A stretch of DNA of 64,000 nucleotides, taken from the NCBI RefSeq assembly GCF_014773265.1, contig NZ_JACWMY010000005.1, positions 248,001 through 312,000 of the forward strand, in the 5' to 3' direction. Of this stretch, positions 24,230 through 34,910 are shown one piece after another (positions within the stretch are counted from its first letter, which is position 1; every line of letters starts with the position of its first letter). The position numbers were made by a program, and so were the translations under genes. The stretch is from Mucilaginibacter pankratovii (GTDB taxonomy: Bacteria > Bacteroidota > Bacteroidia > Sphingobacteriales > Sphingobacteriaceae). A model generated the notes under the pieces. That model did no database searches and was not told the origin of the DNA. It was given only the letters and a program-made list of their open reading frames with translations.

Positions 24230-27200
24230 CTACGCCTTAATATGATGGATCTTATTGTAGAGATCTTTTAAAGATTGTATAAGCAACTCGAGGTTAATGG
24301 GTTTGGATAGGTACCCATTCATACCTGCCTTGTAGCAATTATTCTCGTCTTCCGTGAGAGCATTAGCTGTCATAGCCAGTATCATGGTTTTAAGGCCGTA
24401 TGTTTTTCGGATAAGGCGCGTAGCTTCCAGCCCGTCTATGTTCGGCATCTGAATGTCCATTAATACAATGTCGTAGTATTTTTTGCTCATCATATCCATT
24501 ACCTCCTGCCCGTCGTTGGCGAGGTCGGGCTGGTACCCCAATTTATTTAATATCCTGATGATCAGTTTCTGGTTCATTAAATTGTCTTCGGCTATTAACA
24601 TCCTGAAAGGGTAATCCACGGCGAATTGTTCTGATAGCAACGACTTTTTGCTTTCCACTTTCTCTGTAGTGTCTTTCCTCAATTCGGCTTCTACCACATC
24701 ATATAAAGCTTGTTGTTTTACGGGTTTGGTAAGCACGTTATTAAAAAGATGCGGATGCATTTTTTTATTTTCATTACCGATAGAACTCAGCAGTATAATA
24801 GGTTGCAGGTTAGGTATGGCCCTTATTTGGGTGCTCAGGGTAATGCCGTCCATATCGGGCATTTGCATATCGGTGATAATAAGATCAATAGCATTATCGG
24901 CCTTAAGTATTTGCAATGCATCGTAGGCCGATGAAACAGCTATCACAATCATCTTTATCTTCTCCAGCTGCACCTTTAAAATGCGCAGGTTGGTGCCGTT
25001 ATCGTCAATAATTAGCACCCGTTTGCCAATGCAAATTTGATTGCCATCGTTTCCTGGTGCAACAGGCAGCGCTGCTCCTTCTTTACAAATAATATCAAAC
25101 GAAAATGTGCTGCCTGCTCCCTGTTTACTTGTTGCTTTAATATGGCCACCCATGAGCTTTACCAGTCGTTCGCTGATAACCAGGCCCAGTCCGCTACCCC
25201 CGTATTTACGCGTTACAGACGAATCTATCTGGTTAAAGGCCCTAAACAAGTGCTCAAAATCTTTATCGGCGATGCCTATTCCGGTGTCGCGTACGGCAAA
25301 GGATAAACGTATGCGTTCTTCATCTATTTTTGTACCCGTAACGCCCACGTATACTTCTCCTTTGTGGGTGAATTTAGTGGCATTACCTACAAGGTTTATC
25401 AGTATCTGGCGCAAACGCGAGCCATCGCAATGAATTTGGCTTGGGATATTATCTGCTATGTGATAAACCAGCTCGATGCCCGCCTGCGACATCTTTTTGG
25501 CAAAAAGCTCAAACACATCTTCAATACACTTTCTCAACTCAAAATCGCGCTCATCAAGCCCCATATTGCCCGATTCTATCTTAGAAAAATCCAGGATATC
25601 ATTGATAACGGTAAGCAGCGACTCGCCACTGTTCAATATCGCATCGTTATATTCGCGTTGTTCGGCGTTTAATTCGGTTTCCGAAAGGAGGGAGGCCATC
25701 CCCAAAACACCGTTCATTGGCGTGCGGATCTCATGACTCATGGTGGCCAGGAAGGTGCTTTTGGCCATATTTGCTTTATCGGCCTCCTTTCGCGCTTTTT
25801 CTTCCTGCTCTTTTTGTTTTAGCAATTCTTCTGATTTTGCCTGTAATTCGCTTGCCTGCACCTGTAGCTCGAGGTTGAGGGTTTTAAGATCAAGGGCCTG
25901 CCGGCTTATTTGGTCTGTACGGTCTTCCACCTGCTTTTGCAGGCTCAATTTTTGCTTCCTGAAAAAGTTAAACCGCAGAATATATAAAATGTAAGCGATG
26001 GCAGTAAACAGTATTACGGAGAGCGTTCTGAACCACCAGGTCATCCAAAATGGAGGCAGGATAATTACCTTAAGCCAGGTTGGCGTATTGTTCCATACGC
26101 CGTCGTTATTGGCCGCTTTAACTAAAAAGGTATAGGTGCCGGGGTCGAGGTTGGTATAGGTTGCGCTGCGTTGGTTGCCCACATATCGCCACTCAGGATC
26201 GAAGCCCTCCAGTTTATACGCATAAGTGTTTTTTTGAGGGACTGTATAATCTAATGCCGAAAATGCGATGGTAAATACCGATTGATCATGCTGTAAAGTA
26301 ACCTCCTTTGCCGTGAGTATGCTTTGTTTCAGCGGAGAGTTTTTTGAATACGTTTGTACGGGTTTGTTAAATAATTCAAAGCCGCTGAGCACTACTTTGG
26401 GTTTATTTAAATTGAAGGTTATTTTATCGGGACTTATGATATTGAATCCATTTATACTACCCATAGCAATTTGGCCATTTGGAAGTTTCGCCCCGCTGCC
26501 TAAATTAAACTCCTGGCTTTTTAAGCCATTGTGCATATCAAAGTTTTTATTCGGAGTTTTTGAAACAGGATCAAAACGCATGATGCCTTTTAACGAGCTG
26601 AGCCATAAATATCCCTGTTCATCACCTGTGATGTAATTAATTGTATTATTAATCAACCCATTCTCTTCGGTATAACTTGTTGTTTTTTTTGTTTTGTAAT
26701 CATAGCAGTTAAGTCCCCCTTCCATAGTGCCTATCCACATATGGCCTTTGCCATCCTCATAAAAGCAACTGATCACATCACTGGCAAGGCCGCTGTTTTT
26801 ACTGTTGATATGGGTGAATTTGTGCGATTGCGCATTATAAACCGAAATACCATTGGAGTATCCTCCCATCCAGATATCGCCATTTTTGGCACAATACAGG
26901 GCTTCGATGGCGTTATCGGCTATCGAATTAGGGTTCTTATCATCGTGGATGAATTTTTTAAAGGTCTCGGTTTTGGGGTCAAAAACGTTTACCCCGCCGT
27001 CATTGGTGCCTATCCATATCTGGCCTAAATTGTCTTCAGCCAGGGCGTAAACAGAGGCGTTATTTAAATTGCCGGCACCCGGGCCGATAGTGTAATTTTT
27101 AAATCGCCCGGTTTTAATATCATAGCGGTCTACTCCCGTGCTGTAAAACCCTACCCAAACGGCGGTATTGGCTCTATTTACGAGTATACACGACGTGTAA

Positions 27201-28444
27201 TTTGTTGTGATAGTGTTTTTTTTACCTGTGCTGTGACTGTAAGGGGTATATTTTGCAGCCGAGCGGTCATAGTAGGCCATACCAGCATCGGTAGCCAGGT
27301 ATAGATTGTTGGTGTTATCTGCCGATATTCCCCTTATGATATTAGCGATGGACGGATTGGCATTAGTCGACGATTTGTAGGCAGGGAACAGGTTTAGGTT
27401 GTGGTCGTGTTTTAAAACGCCCTCGCTGGATGTGCCTATCCACAAAGCTTTTTGTTTGTCAATGCATAAGGCGTAAATGCCATCATCTGGCATATTATCG
27501 TGCTCTGCGGGTTGGTTGTTTATATCTAAAAAAACTTTTTTATTGATATCAAACAGCTGCAATGTAGTGTTAGTACCAACCCATAGCTTGCCCGCACCAT
27601 TTGGCATTAAGGTGTAAATTGGGTTGTCGCCATTTAAGGTGTATTTATCGCGCTCGTTGGCGTACGCCGTAAAAGTTGAATCAGCATTCCATAAGTTTAA
27701 CCCGTTGTACGTGGCAAACCACAAATTATGGCACTCGTCTTCGGCTATCGCCGTAATTATATTGTCGCTAATGCCTTTTTTATCAGCTTTGTTGTGTATA
27801 AAGCGGGTAAAGCTACCGGTATTTTTATTCAACAGGTTCAGCCCCTTATCGGTGCCTACCCAAAGCCTGCCTTTGCTGTCTTCAAAAATAGTATAGATGG
27901 CCGAGCTGCTTAAACTGTTAGGCAGCTTGTTGTGGTAGTATCGTTTAAAGCTGTTTGTTTTTTTATCATATAAGTTCAGCCCATTATCGGTACCTACCCA
28001 TAAATTATTTTTATGGTCGGTATAAACGTAGCTGACATTGTTATTACTTATCGATGCGTTGTTTTTTTCGTCGTGTTTGTAGTTAATAAACCAGTCGTAC
28101 GTGCGGTTATACTTGCTTAGCCCGCCAATACGGGTTGCCGCCCATATATTCCCTTCGGCATCTTCGCAAATGGAGAGCACATTATTTGCCGGTAAACTTT
28201 TGCTGTTGTTACGTGTGTGCTTGTAAGTGGTATAGTTATAGCCGTCGTATTTATTTAGCCCATCCTGTGTGCCAAACCACATAAAACCATACTTATCCTG
28301 GTAAATACATTGTATAGAATTTTGCGAAATGGCATTGGCGCTGTAAATATTGGTGATTTTTTGTGCAATACCCTGTGCAGAAACGTATGCTTTCTGAGTA
28401 AGAAGAATAATCAGTATTAAAAAAGAAAGGCGTTTAATGTGCAT
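24230..28444 (-). CDS. Hybrid two-component sensor kinase with periplasmic propellers and two receiver domains
   Basis: The 1404-residue protein has a signal peptide, then about 14 two-component-regulator propeller repeats ([20 protein letters not shown] and variants, residues 35-690) and a Y_Y_Y domain ending in [14 protein letters not shown]. One membrane helix is near 790-815, followed by a coiled coil to about 890. The HisKA box [13 protein letters not shown] has H904, and the HATPase region contains [13 protein letters not shown]. Two receivers follow: the first with [11 protein letters not shown] (about D1189), the second with [11 protein letters not shown] (about D1329). Unlike classic glycan-locus hybrids there is no AraC domain, and no HPt is present, so phosphate must pass to another protein. 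The ligand is unknown; it lies far from the susCD pair. Confidence 0.9.
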   Translation of the reverse strand: MHIKRLSFLILIILLTQKAYVSAQGIAQKITNIYSANAISQNSIQCIYQDKYGFMWFGTQDGLNKYDGYNYTTYKHTRNNSKSLPANNVLSICEDAEGNIWAATRIGGLSKYNRTYDWFINYKHDEKNNASISNNNVSYVYTDHKNNLWVGTDNGLNLYDKKTNSFKRYYHNKLPNSLSSSAIYTIFEDSKGRLWVGTDKGLNLLNKNTGSFTRFIHNKADKKGISDNIITAIAEDECHNLWFATYNGLNLWNADSTFTAYANERDKYTLNGDNPIYTLMPNGAGKLWVGTNTTLQLFDINKKVFLDINNQPAEHDNMPDDGIYALCIDKQKALWIGTSSEGVLKHDHNLNLFPAYKSSTNANPSIANIIRGISADNTNNLYLATDAGMAYYDRSAAKYTPYSHSTGKKNTITTNYTSCILVNRANTAVWVGFYSTGVDRYDIKTGRFKNYTIGPGAGNLNNASVYALAEDNLGQIWIGTNDGGVNVFDPKTETFKKFIHDDKNPNSIADNAIEALYCAKNGDIWMGGYSNGISVYNAQSHKFTHINSKNSGLASDVISCFYEDGKGHMWIGTMEGGLNCYDYKTKKTTSYTEENGLINNTINYITGDEQGYLWLSSLKGIMRFDPVSKTPNKNFDMHNGLKSQEFNLGSGAKLPNGQIAMGSINGFNIISPDKITFNLNKPKVVLSGFELFNKPVQTYSKNSPLKQSILTAKEVTLQHDQSVFTIAFSALDYTVPQKNTYAYKLEGFDPEWRYVGNQRSATYTNLDPGTYTFLVKAANNDGVWNNTPTWLKVIILPPFWMTWWFRTLSVILFTAIAYILYILRFNFFRKQKLSLQKQVEDRTDQISRQALDLKTLNLELQVQASELQAKSEELLKQKEQEEKARKEADKANMAKSTFLATMSHEIRTPMNGVLGMASLLSETELNAEQREYNDAILNSGESLLTVINDILDFSKIESGNMGLDERDFELRKCIEDVFELFAKKMSQAGIELVYHIADNIPSQIHCDGSRLRQILINLVGNATKFTHKGEVYVGVTGTKIDEERIRLSFAVRDTGIGIADKDFEHLFRAFNQIDSSVTRKYGGSGLGLVISERLVKLMGGHIKATSKQGAGSTFSFDIICKEGAALPVAPGNDGNQICIGKRVLIIDDNGTNLRILKVQLEKIKMIVIAVSSAYDALQILKADNAIDLIITDMQMPDMDGITLSTQIRAIPNLQPIILLSSIGNENKKMHPHLFNNVLTKPVKQQALYDVVEAELRKDTTEKVESKKSLLSEQFAVDYPFRMLIAEDNLMNQKLIIRILNKLGYQPDLANDGQEVMDMMSKKYYDIVLMDIQMPNIDGLEATRLIRKTYGLKTMILAMTANALTEDENNCYKAGMNGYLSKPINLELLIQSLKDLYNKIHHIKA

Positions 28445-28960
28445 TCAGATAGCCGGGGTCAGTACGTTTTATACGCAAACCTTTGTTTAAAGGTTTAAAT
28501 ATGGGTATTTTAAAAGAGATTAAACAAAGCTTTTTATATAAGCTAAAGCAATAACCAACCGCTTTGCAGGGGCAATAAACCAAATCATGCCCGGTATACG
28601 GAGGCCGGCTTTTATTAAATGGTTCAAAATTAACAGCGTTTGATGTTGCTACAGCTAAGGCTGGCAACCACACTATGCCGCTGTTTTTAAATAAAAAGCC
28701 CGGGCCATCGCTGGACACCGAGCTTTCACTAACACCCCCCGGTATAAGATCTTCTTTGCTTTTTTGAGTATTGCTGTATTAATCTGTTAGCATAAAATAA
28801 CGACAAATTATGATACCCATCAATAGTACATATGTAGTATTTTAAGCGGAATTAAAGCCTAACCTCACGAAACCGTACTGGCCCCAAAAAATATTATTGC
28901 CTCTAAACTTTTGCTAATGAATTTGTTAAGTCGCCAGCTATAAAATGTTTCAAAAAAAGT
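28445..28960. other. Gene-free stretch before the tRNA
   Basis: No convincing gene is seen on either strand. The leftward reading frame at 28718-28434 overlaps the start of the kinase and has no family resemblance or signal. Confidence 0.5.
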
Positions 28961-28990
28961 TTTGTAACTTAATTTAAAATCCTACTTTTG
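28961..28990 (+). promoter_or_regulatory. Promoter of tRNA-Pro
   Basis: TTTG (28961-28964) and TACTTTTG (28983-28990) are separated by 18 nt, a textbook Bacteroidota -33/-7 pair. The mature tRNA begins 16 nt later. Confidence 0.72.
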
Positions 28991-29005
28991 CACACCCAAC
29001 AAAGA

Positions 29006-29079
29006 CGGGATGTAGCGTAGCCCGGTATCGCGCCACATTTGGGATGTGGAGGCCGCAGGTTCGAATCCTGCCATCCCGA
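29006..29079 (+). tRNA. tRNA-Pro (anticodon TGG)
   Basis: A complete cloverleaf can be folded. The acceptor is CGGGATG/CATCCCG with discriminator A79; the anticodon stem is CCACA/TGTGG around loop TTTGGGA (TGG at 29040-29042); the T arm is GCAGG-TTCGAAT-CCTGC. CCA is not encoded. Its 3' end is the integration site of the element that follows; the insertion restores the gene. Confidence 0.95.
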
Positions 29080-29081
29080 CT
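29066..29081. other. Attachment site (left), 3' end of tRNA-Pro
   Basis: TCCTGCCATCCCGACT covers the T-stem/acceptor 3' strand of the tRNA and recurs exactly at 56700-56715, 27,634 bp away. An IntDOT-type integrase gene starts 286 nt inside. This is the attL/core of the integrated element. Confidence 0.87.
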
Positions 29082-29103
29082 GATACCAAGTCAAAATGGA
29101 GTA

Positions 29104-29145
29104 AAAACCCGCAAATCACACTGATTTGCGGGTTTTTTGTTTTTT
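29104..29145 (+). terminator. Terminator just inside the first element
   Basis: A 15-bp stem (29104-29118 with 29122-29136) with a CAC loop precedes TTTTTTGTTTTTT. It ends the tRNA transcript and is supplied by the integrated element. Confidence 0.9.
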
Positions 29146-29366
29146 ATCATACCAAGAAACCCCAATCAATATCAAAGAAGATGTGAGCAATTGCGTGAGT
29201 GATTTTAGTTATTTAAATTCGCTCACACAATTCGATATAAGTAATTGATTATCAAATATTTATATCGTCTATTTTGATGCTTTTTGGTGCGTTTTAATCG
29301 CTGTTTATGTGAGCGAAATTCATCATCTGCATCAATGATTATCAAATTAACATAAAATAGATTGAT

Positions 29367-30596
29367 ATGAGAAGCAGCAACACATTTGGTATTCAGTTTG
29401 TAATCAGGCTACCCAAACAACAAAAAAACGATCAGGCCACCGTATTCGCCCGTATTTCCGTAAACGGCAGACGGTGTGAAATTTCCCTAAAAAAGAAAGT
29501 CAACCCGCAAAATTGGGATGAGGCAAAAGGAAAAGCACGAGGTACTAAAGAAGAAATCCGTAAGCTTAACGAGCATATAGAACGGGTGCGTACCTTAATT
29601 GCCGATGGTTATCATGAATTAGTACAACAGAAAAAAGTTGTTACCGTTGATGCCGTTAAGTCCTTATTCGTCGGTGCAGATGATAATGAGATCACTTTGA
29701 TTAAGCTTGGCGAATACCACAATACGGAAATGAAAGACAAACTGGCTGATGGTACAATGAAAAACTATTATACCACTCAAAAGTATATCGCGAAGTTTTT
29801 AAAGGAAAAATATCACAGAAACGACATTAGCCTTGCAGAGCTGAATTACAAATTTATCCTAGACTTTGAAACATTCCTAAGCAAGCATCAACCGAAAGAC
29901 CACCAAAAACCACTACATAACAATGGTATTATGAAGCACATCGAACGGCTTTGCAAAATGGTGAATATGGCTGTGACAATGGATTGGCTTGCAAAAGACC
30001 CGTTTGCCAAATACAAACAGCATTTTGATAAGGTGGAGCGTTTTTATTTGACCAAAGAGGAATTATCAACCATTGAAAAGAAAAAGTTCAGTATTGAGCG
30101 TTTACAAGTGGTTAAAGACCTTTTTCTTTTTAGCTGTTACACTGGCTTGGCTTACATTGATACGATGAACCTGACCGCAGGAAACCTTGTTAAAGGTATA
30201 GATGGCAACGACTGGTTAATCACCAGTAGGCAAAAGACCGATACCGATGTGCGTATCCCGTTGTTGCCACAAGCAGAAGAACTGATAAAGAAGTATCAAG
30301 ACCATCCGAAAGCCGTTAATTACGGTACTTTATTCCCGGTAATCTCCAATCAAAAGATGAACGCTTATCTCAAAGAGATAGCCGACCTATGTAATATTAA
30401 CAAAGCGATTACCTTTCATATCGCCCGGCATACGTTCGCTACTACGGTAACTTTAAGCAATGGTGTGCCGATTGAATCGGTAAGTAAGATGCTTGGGCAT
30501 ACGACTATTCGTTCCACACAGGTATATGCTAAGGTTGTAGAACAAAAATTGAGCGAGGATATGCAGAACCTGAAAAGGCGAATGGCTAACCAGTAA
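29367..30596 (+). CDS. IntDOT-type tyrosine recombinase of element 1
   Basis: The 409-residue protein has an N-terminal arm-binding domain (VFARISVNGRRCEISLKKKV), a SAM-like core-binding domain (about 105-200) and a C-terminal catalytic domain. HIARHTFAT holds the HxxR residues, and LGHTTIRSTQVYAKV holds the second histidine and the nucleophilic tyrosine. The first catalytic arginine is replaced in CYTGLAYID, as is usual for the IntDOT group in Bacteroidota. It should integrate and excise the element at the tRNA-Pro 3' end. It is roughly 55-60% identical by eye to the integrase at 57025, so the two are related but not recent copies. A small hairpin follows its stop. Confidence 0.93.
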   Translation: MRSSNTFGIQFVIRLPKQQKNDQATVFARISVNGRRCEISLKKKVNPQNWDEAKGKARGTKEEIRKLNEHIERVRTLIADGYHELVQQKKVVTVDAVKSLFVGADDNEITLIKLGEYHNTEMKDKLADGTMKNYYTTQKYIAKFLKEKYHRNDISLAELNYKFILDFETFLSKHQPKDHQKPLHNNGIMKHIERLCKMVNMAVTMDWLAKDPFAKYKQHFDKVERFYLTKEELSTIEKKKFSIERLQVVKDLFLFSCYTGLAYIDTMNLTAGNLVKGIDGNDWLITSRQKTDTDVRIPLLPQAEELIKKYQDHPKAVNYGTLFPVISNQKMNAYLKEIADLCNINKAITFHIARHTFATTVTLSNGVPIESVSKMLGHTTIRSTQVYAKVVEQKLSEDMQNLKRRMANQ

Positions 30597-30625
30597 GTAA
30601 TCAGGATGAATTAAATTATCAATCA

Positions 30626-30660
30626 AAAGTTGCCTTAAATGGCAACTTTATTTATATTTG
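30626..30660 (+). promoter_or_regulatory. Palindrome and -7 box before the higBA-like pair
   Basis: AAAGTTGCC/GGCAACTTT (30626-30634, 30641-30649) is a perfect 9-bp inverted repeat followed by TATATTTG (30653-30660). The -7 box is only 8 nt before the toxin ATG, so the mRNA may be almost leaderless. The repeat could be the antitoxin operator, the integrase terminator, or both. Confidence 0.5.
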
Positions 30661-30668
30661 TATAAGTT

Positions 30669-31019
30669 ATGAGCGCAAGCATTAAATTTAGAACCATAAC
30701 GATCTATAAGCAGTATTTCCCGGAGTTCTTAGCTAAACAACGGCAGAAAGTTAAAGATAAGATCATCTGGACATTTAAACTGATCGAAGAAGTACAGCAT
30801 GTGCCTGAAAGCTATTTAAAGCATTTGGAAGGTACAGCAGGATTGTTTGAAATAAGGGTGCAATCTGGCAACGATATTTTTAGGATATTTTGCTTTTTTG
30901 ACGAGGGGAAATTAATTGTACTGGCTAACGGATTTAAAAAAAAGACACAAAAGACACCCAAACAGGAAATAGAAAAGGCATTGAAAATAATAGAGTTATA
31001 CCATGAAGAAAAACGATAA
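30669..31019 (+). CDS. higB: HigB/RelE-superfamily toxin (phage Gp49-like)
   Basis: The 116-residue protein matches the Gp49-like HigB group of the RelE superfamily: LKHLEGTAGLFEIRVQSGNDIFRIFCFF followed by LANGFKKKTQKTPKQEIEKAL. Such proteins are ribosome-dependent mRNA endonucleases, and the Arg/Lys-rich FRIF and GFKKKTQKTP elements are the active-site face. The gene overlaps the antitoxin gene by 17 nt, the toxin-first order of higBA systems. It probably stabilises the mobile element after integration. An inverted repeat sits upstream and may be autoregulatory. Confidence 0.82.
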   Translation: MSASIKFRTITIYKQYFPEFLAKQRQKVKDKIIWTFKLIEEVQHVPESYLKHLEGTAGLFEIRVQSGNDIFRIFCFFDEGKLIVLANGFKKKTQKTPKQEIEKALKIIELYHEEKR

Positions 31020-31305
31020 TCTGATTACGCTGGATGACTTTATAGATAAAGAGTACGGCCATAAAGGAATACCTAAGAGGGAGAAATTTGAACAAGGTTT
31101 TGAAGAGTTTAAATTAGGTGCATTAATTCACGAAGCCCGTAAGGCCAAAGGATTGACACAAACCGAACTGGCTGATAAATGCGGGACAACCAAAGCTTAT
31201 ATATCCAAAGTAGAAAATGATGTACAGGACGTAAGGGTAGCCACTTTAAGGAAGATTATTGAAGTTGGGTTAGGCGGACAGCTTAAGCTTTCGATTAAAC
31301 TGTAA
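31003..31305 (+). CDS. higA: HigA-like XRE-family antitoxin
   Basis: The 100-residue protein carries a Cro/C1 helix-turn-helix at about residues 38-90 (LIHEARKAKGLTQTELADKCGTTKAYISKVEN). The N-terminal 35 residues (DDFIDKEYGHKGIPKREKFEQG) are likely the toxin-wrapping part. Its start lies within the toxin gene, implying translational coupling. It should neutralise HigB and repress the pair through the upstream palindrome. This type of antitoxin is common behind Gp49-like toxins. Confidence 0.82.
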   Translation: MKKNDNLITLDDFIDKEYGHKGIPKREKFEQGFEEFKLGALIHEARKAKGLTQTELADKCGTTKAYISKVENDVQDVRVATLRKIIEVGLGGQLKLSIKL

Positions 31306-31761
31306 TGCCCTCATTATTACCAAGACGTGTATAATCAGTGTCAGGGATTCTTTTTAAGAAAACGAATTATACTTTAAAAAAGGCGTAGCAAAGTACTTGG
31401 TAGCGGTTGACTATCGCTGTTGCTTTGTACAGAATGCTGTGTTTTTTTTTAAAGGTATAGAATATGTTTGTTATCAAGATGTATTTCGTATACATTTTTT
31501 AGATGGAGTGGTTTATCTCGACCCCTCTTTCGCTTAAGCTCGGAATGTATTTATTTTCTTGACAATTTATTTAGTTCGACCGAATCGGTTACTGCGGACA
31601 GTATTAAAGAATGGCGCAACTTCGAGATCGACGGTAAACTGCTTTTTAATGATAAATCCGCACTGTCGCTTCTTTTCCGAAAGTGATTTTATGCATTGTT
31701 GCGGCATGGCTAATTATCTGAAAAGATACACCCAACATTCGGCTAATTGCGTTATCTTTAT
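31306..31761. other. Gene-free stretch after higA
   Basis: Only short, unconvincing reading frames are seen (for example 31468-31686), with no family resemblance. Nothing structural stands out. Confidence 0.4.
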
Positions 31762-32010
31762 ATGATCAATATGGAAAGCAAAACGCACACAGTCGATGAA
31801 CTCCGCACACTATATATCCAGTCCCCGGTGGCTATAACCCAAAAAGTCAATATAGGCGATAAAATTTATACAGATAATGACTGGCTTGAAAACCTTGTTT
31901 TGATACTAAAAAAATGCGGCCTTGCTTATAAAGTAGAAACGCATGATCTGGCTGGGAAAAGCGTTCATGAAGTCACCATTGAAGAAATGGCACCGAAAGC
32001 CAGAGGTTAG
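31762..32010 (+). CDS. Small hypothetical protein
   Basis: I do not recognise this protein of about 82 residues. The start could be 31747, 31762 or 31771. The sequence is soluble and mixed in composition (TVDELRTLYIQSP, GDKIYTDNDWLENLVLILKK), with no signal peptide or membrane segment. Codon use and composition look coding. It stands alone between the toxin-antitoxin pair and the receptor gene, which is on the opposite strand. Confidence 0.5.
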   Translation: MINMESKTHTVDELRTLYIQSPVAITQKVNIGDKIYTDNDWLENLVLILKKCGLAYKVETHDLAGKSVHEVTIEEMAPKARG

Positions 32011-32185
32011 GTGAATTCTTGTCACACAATCATCATGCAGCGGTCGTAGATCATACTTTTAATATGAAGTGTCATTCACTATTTGGCTAATTACTTTTTA
32101 CGGCGGTTCTTGTTCTCTCCATTTATATTTTAAATGTTACGTTATTAGTTACGCTTATGATGAAACCCTGTATTGTAAATAATCA

Positions 32186-34624
32186 TTAAAATTTGGCTCC
32201 AAAACCAACATAAAAACTCCGGCCTATGGCTGGTATAATACCCGGTCCCGGATATTCATTGGTGCGAACAGTAAAATAGCGTGCATCTGCAAGGTTATTT
32301 ATACCAAATTTAAAGTTATATGTCCCTAAACGAAGCGACGACGACCAATCCAATACCTGATAAGCTGGGATCAGCCCCAAAGCCGGGTCATCACTGCGTA
32401 CCGTATTTGTGGCATCCCCATAAGATTTTGCGGTATTGCTGATCAAGAAAGTCGTTGAAAATACCTTATAGGTGTAAGTAGCCCCAAAGCGGTTAATGGT
32501 TTGCGGAGCGTACTCTACTGATTTGCCTTTGAAATCACCTGAAACATATTTTGCATCAATAAAGGAGAAGGAATTGTAAAAACTAAATTCCCCAATAGTG
32601 CTGCCTGGAAATAAGGCTTTGGTAATATTGAACTCAATGTACGTTTCGACACCTTTATGTATGCTGTTCGCTATATTGGTACGGTATAGATATGGTGTAC
32701 CGCTGCCGTCAAATTGTTCCGTTACCCCGATCCGGTTATTGTAGCGTAAGTAAAAAGCGCTGACATCAAAGTTTAAATAATTCTTAACTGATCCCCTCCA
32801 GCCCAAATCTACGTTATAGCCATCGGCATCTTTAAGGTTCGGGGCAATTTTAGTTGCCGATCCGAACGGTGTGAGCTGGTCATACGTTACCGGGCGGTAA
32901 GCCTGGGAAATATTTGCATAAATATTGGTTTTGGAGGTCGTAATAAATTGTGTACCCACGCCAAATAAAGCAAAAGAACGATCTTTTGAACTGTGACTGG
33001 TTTGCGTTATGTCATTGTCAATATAACCGTTGACTGTAGATCTTAGGTATTCATAGCGAAAGCCGGGCGTAACGGATAAACGCTTGCCGATATGAAAAAT
33101 ATTCTCCACAAATGGCGCGATGTTCGTTGTGGTAAAATCCAGGTTATAGCCATAATGTGGGTCCAATATGGTCAGGTCAAAATCAGAACCTGTTGTTCCT
33201 AATCCTCCGCCTTCTCTTTTCATTTTGCCATAAAATAACCGGACACCAGCAGCCAGCGTATTTTTTATTTCGCCATTTCCGTAATCAGCTGTAAGACGTG
33301 CTTCAGTGGTATTGGCGTGAAATATTTCCCGTTGCACCTCCCGGTTAACGGGTTGCAGGGTAACCGTGCTAATGCTGTCCGGTGTTCCTGGGCCACCATC
33401 TTCATTTTTCCATACCAGGTTTCTTGAACTGAACTGATAGGCCGATTTTACAGAAAGCTTGGCAGTTGGTGAAAATTGGTAATCTATCTTTCCGGTCAGA
33501 ATATTCCATGGACTATTGAGCCAATTCCTGGCGCGATAAGAGGCCTGGCTGTTTAAATTAAATCGCTCATCATCAAAGCCACCCGGCATATGGATACGAT
33601 TTCGTAAAATAGAATATTCCAAACCGAATTTAAGATGTGCATTGGCCTGGTAATTTACACCTGCAAAACCTGATAGTTGCTGAACATCTGAATTTGGCCT
33701 CCAGCCTAATATGCTTTTATATTGCATAAAACTGTAATAGTTCCATTTTCCAACTTGTCCGCCCGCCGATATAAATGAATTAAAAAGGCTAAAACTTCCG
33801 CCTGTTTGTTGAATATTGATTTCCAGCGCCTTATCCGTTGATCCTTTTTTGATAATGTAATTAATGACACCTCCAAATTGGGGGCCAAATTGCAGGGATG
33901 CAGCTCCTCTTGTAACTTCTATCCTTTCCACGGCCTCCAAGGGCGGCAGGTAATAGGTTTCCGGGTAACCGAAAATATCGGCGGCAACGTTATAACCGTT
34001 CTGACGGATATTTGTTTCTACCGATTGCGTGGGGTTTAAACCTCTGAAACCGATCCCGTTGGATGGAAAGCCGCTGCCTTCGGTTTCAGAATAATTAGCC
34101 CCCGGGATACGGCCCAATACCTGCCTTGGATTATTTTGTGCAGTATTAGCATTCAGGCTGTCTAATAAAATCACCTCTGTTTTCTTACCGGAATAAATAA
34201 CACCATCATGTACATCATTCAAATAGCCCATGCCTTTTACGGCTTTGTACCCTTTGATCACCACCTCATTTAATCGGTTGGATGAAGTATTCATAATAAA
34301 ACTGATCTGCGCTTTTTTTCCAGTTGTGATATTTACCGCCTTTTCCTGTACTTCAAATCCCTGCATGATTACTTTAACTATATAGCTTCCAGGTGGAACT
34401 TGATGGAAGGCATAGAGCCCTTTATCATCCGTTATGGTTTTTTGTAAATGGTAACTTAATTGAACGGTTGCACCTGCAATAGTAATTCCGTGTTCATCGG
34501 TTACCTGGCCTTTTATTTCCTGCGTAGTAACCTGGGCAATGCTTTGAGATATTGAAAAAAAAGACATGCAAACACATGAAATTTGAAGAAAAAAACGTTT
34601 ATAAGAACGTACAGTTAAGACCAT
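32186..34624 (-). CDS. FecA-like TonB-dependent siderophore/metal receptor
   Basis: The 812-residue protein has a signal peptide (to about SIAQ, residue 31), a carboxypeptidase-regulatory-like domain (EIKGQVTDEHGITIAGATV), a plug and a 22-strand barrel ending in YVGFGAKF. Plug motifs NPRQVLGRIPGANYSETEG, GIGFRGLNPTQSVETNIRQN and VERIEVTRGAASLQFGPQFGG are those of the FecA-like receptors, which take up ferric chelates. There is no sigma or anti-sigma gene beside it and no STN domain, so it is not the classic signalling form. As cargo of a mobilizable element it would add iron-chelate uptake. The substrate is inferred from family only. Confidence 0.85.
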   Translation of the reverse strand: MVLTVRSYKRFFLQISCVCMSFFSISQSIAQVTTQEIKGQVTDEHGITIAGATVQLSYHLQKTITDDKGLYAFHQVPPGSYIVKVIMQGFEVQEKAVNITTGKKAQISFIMNTSSNRLNEVVIKGYKAVKGMGYLNDVHDGVIYSGKKTEVILLDSLNANTAQNNPRQVLGRIPGANYSETEGSGFPSNGIGFRGLNPTQSVETNIRQNGYNVAADIFGYPETYYLPPLEAVERIEVTRGAASLQFGPQFGGVINYIIKKGSTDKALEINIQQTGGSFSLFNSFISAGGQVGKWNYYSFMQYKSILGWRPNSDVQQLSGFAGVNYQANAHLKFGLEYSILRNRIHMPGGFDDERFNLNSQASYRARNWLNSPWNILTGKIDYQFSPTAKLSVKSAYQFSSRNLVWKNEDGGPGTPDSISTVTLQPVNREVQREIFHANTTEARLTADYGNGEIKNTLAAGVRLFYGKMKREGGGLGTTGSDFDLTILDPHYGYNLDFTTTNIAPFVENIFHIGKRLSVTPGFRYEYLRSTVNGYIDNDITQTSHSSKDRSFALFGVGTQFITTSKTNIYANISQAYRPVTYDQLTPFGSATKIAPNLKDADGYNVDLGWRGSVKNYLNFDVSAFYLRYNNRIGVTEQFDGSGTPYLYRTNIANSIHKGVETYIEFNITKALFPGSTIGEFSFYNSFSFIDAKYVSGDFKGKSVEYAPQTINRFGATYTYKVFSTTFLISNTAKSYGDATNTVRSDDPALGLIPAYQVLDWSSSLRLGTYNFKFGINNLADARYFTVRTNEYPGPGIIPAIGRSFYVGFGAKF

Positions 34625-34910
34625 TTTATTTAGACTAATTATAAATTGTGCAATAATAACACCTATTTAGAATCAATCCAAATAATTTTTGGATTATTTA
34701 TATTCAGAATGCTTCCTTAATTCAAGCAATCTGATAAACGATAGATAATTGATCAAGTACTAATCACTCCTGATAATTCACTACTTCGCAAAAGCAATGG
34801 TCTTACAATTGATAAGATAATATACATTTACGCCGCCTTTAACACATGGGGGGCGTCTCAACTCATGATCATTTGCCGAATAGAGAAGTAATGGTTGATG
34901 TCGAAATTGT

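Noticed and set aside
28434..28718. 94-residue leftward frame overlapping the start of the hybrid kinase
   Set aside because: It overlaps the kinase start by 11 nt, lacks a family or signal, and its composition is irregular.
31468..31765. Two overlapping short rightward frames
   Set aside because: They overlap each other in different frames, are rich in rare combinations and match nothing I know.
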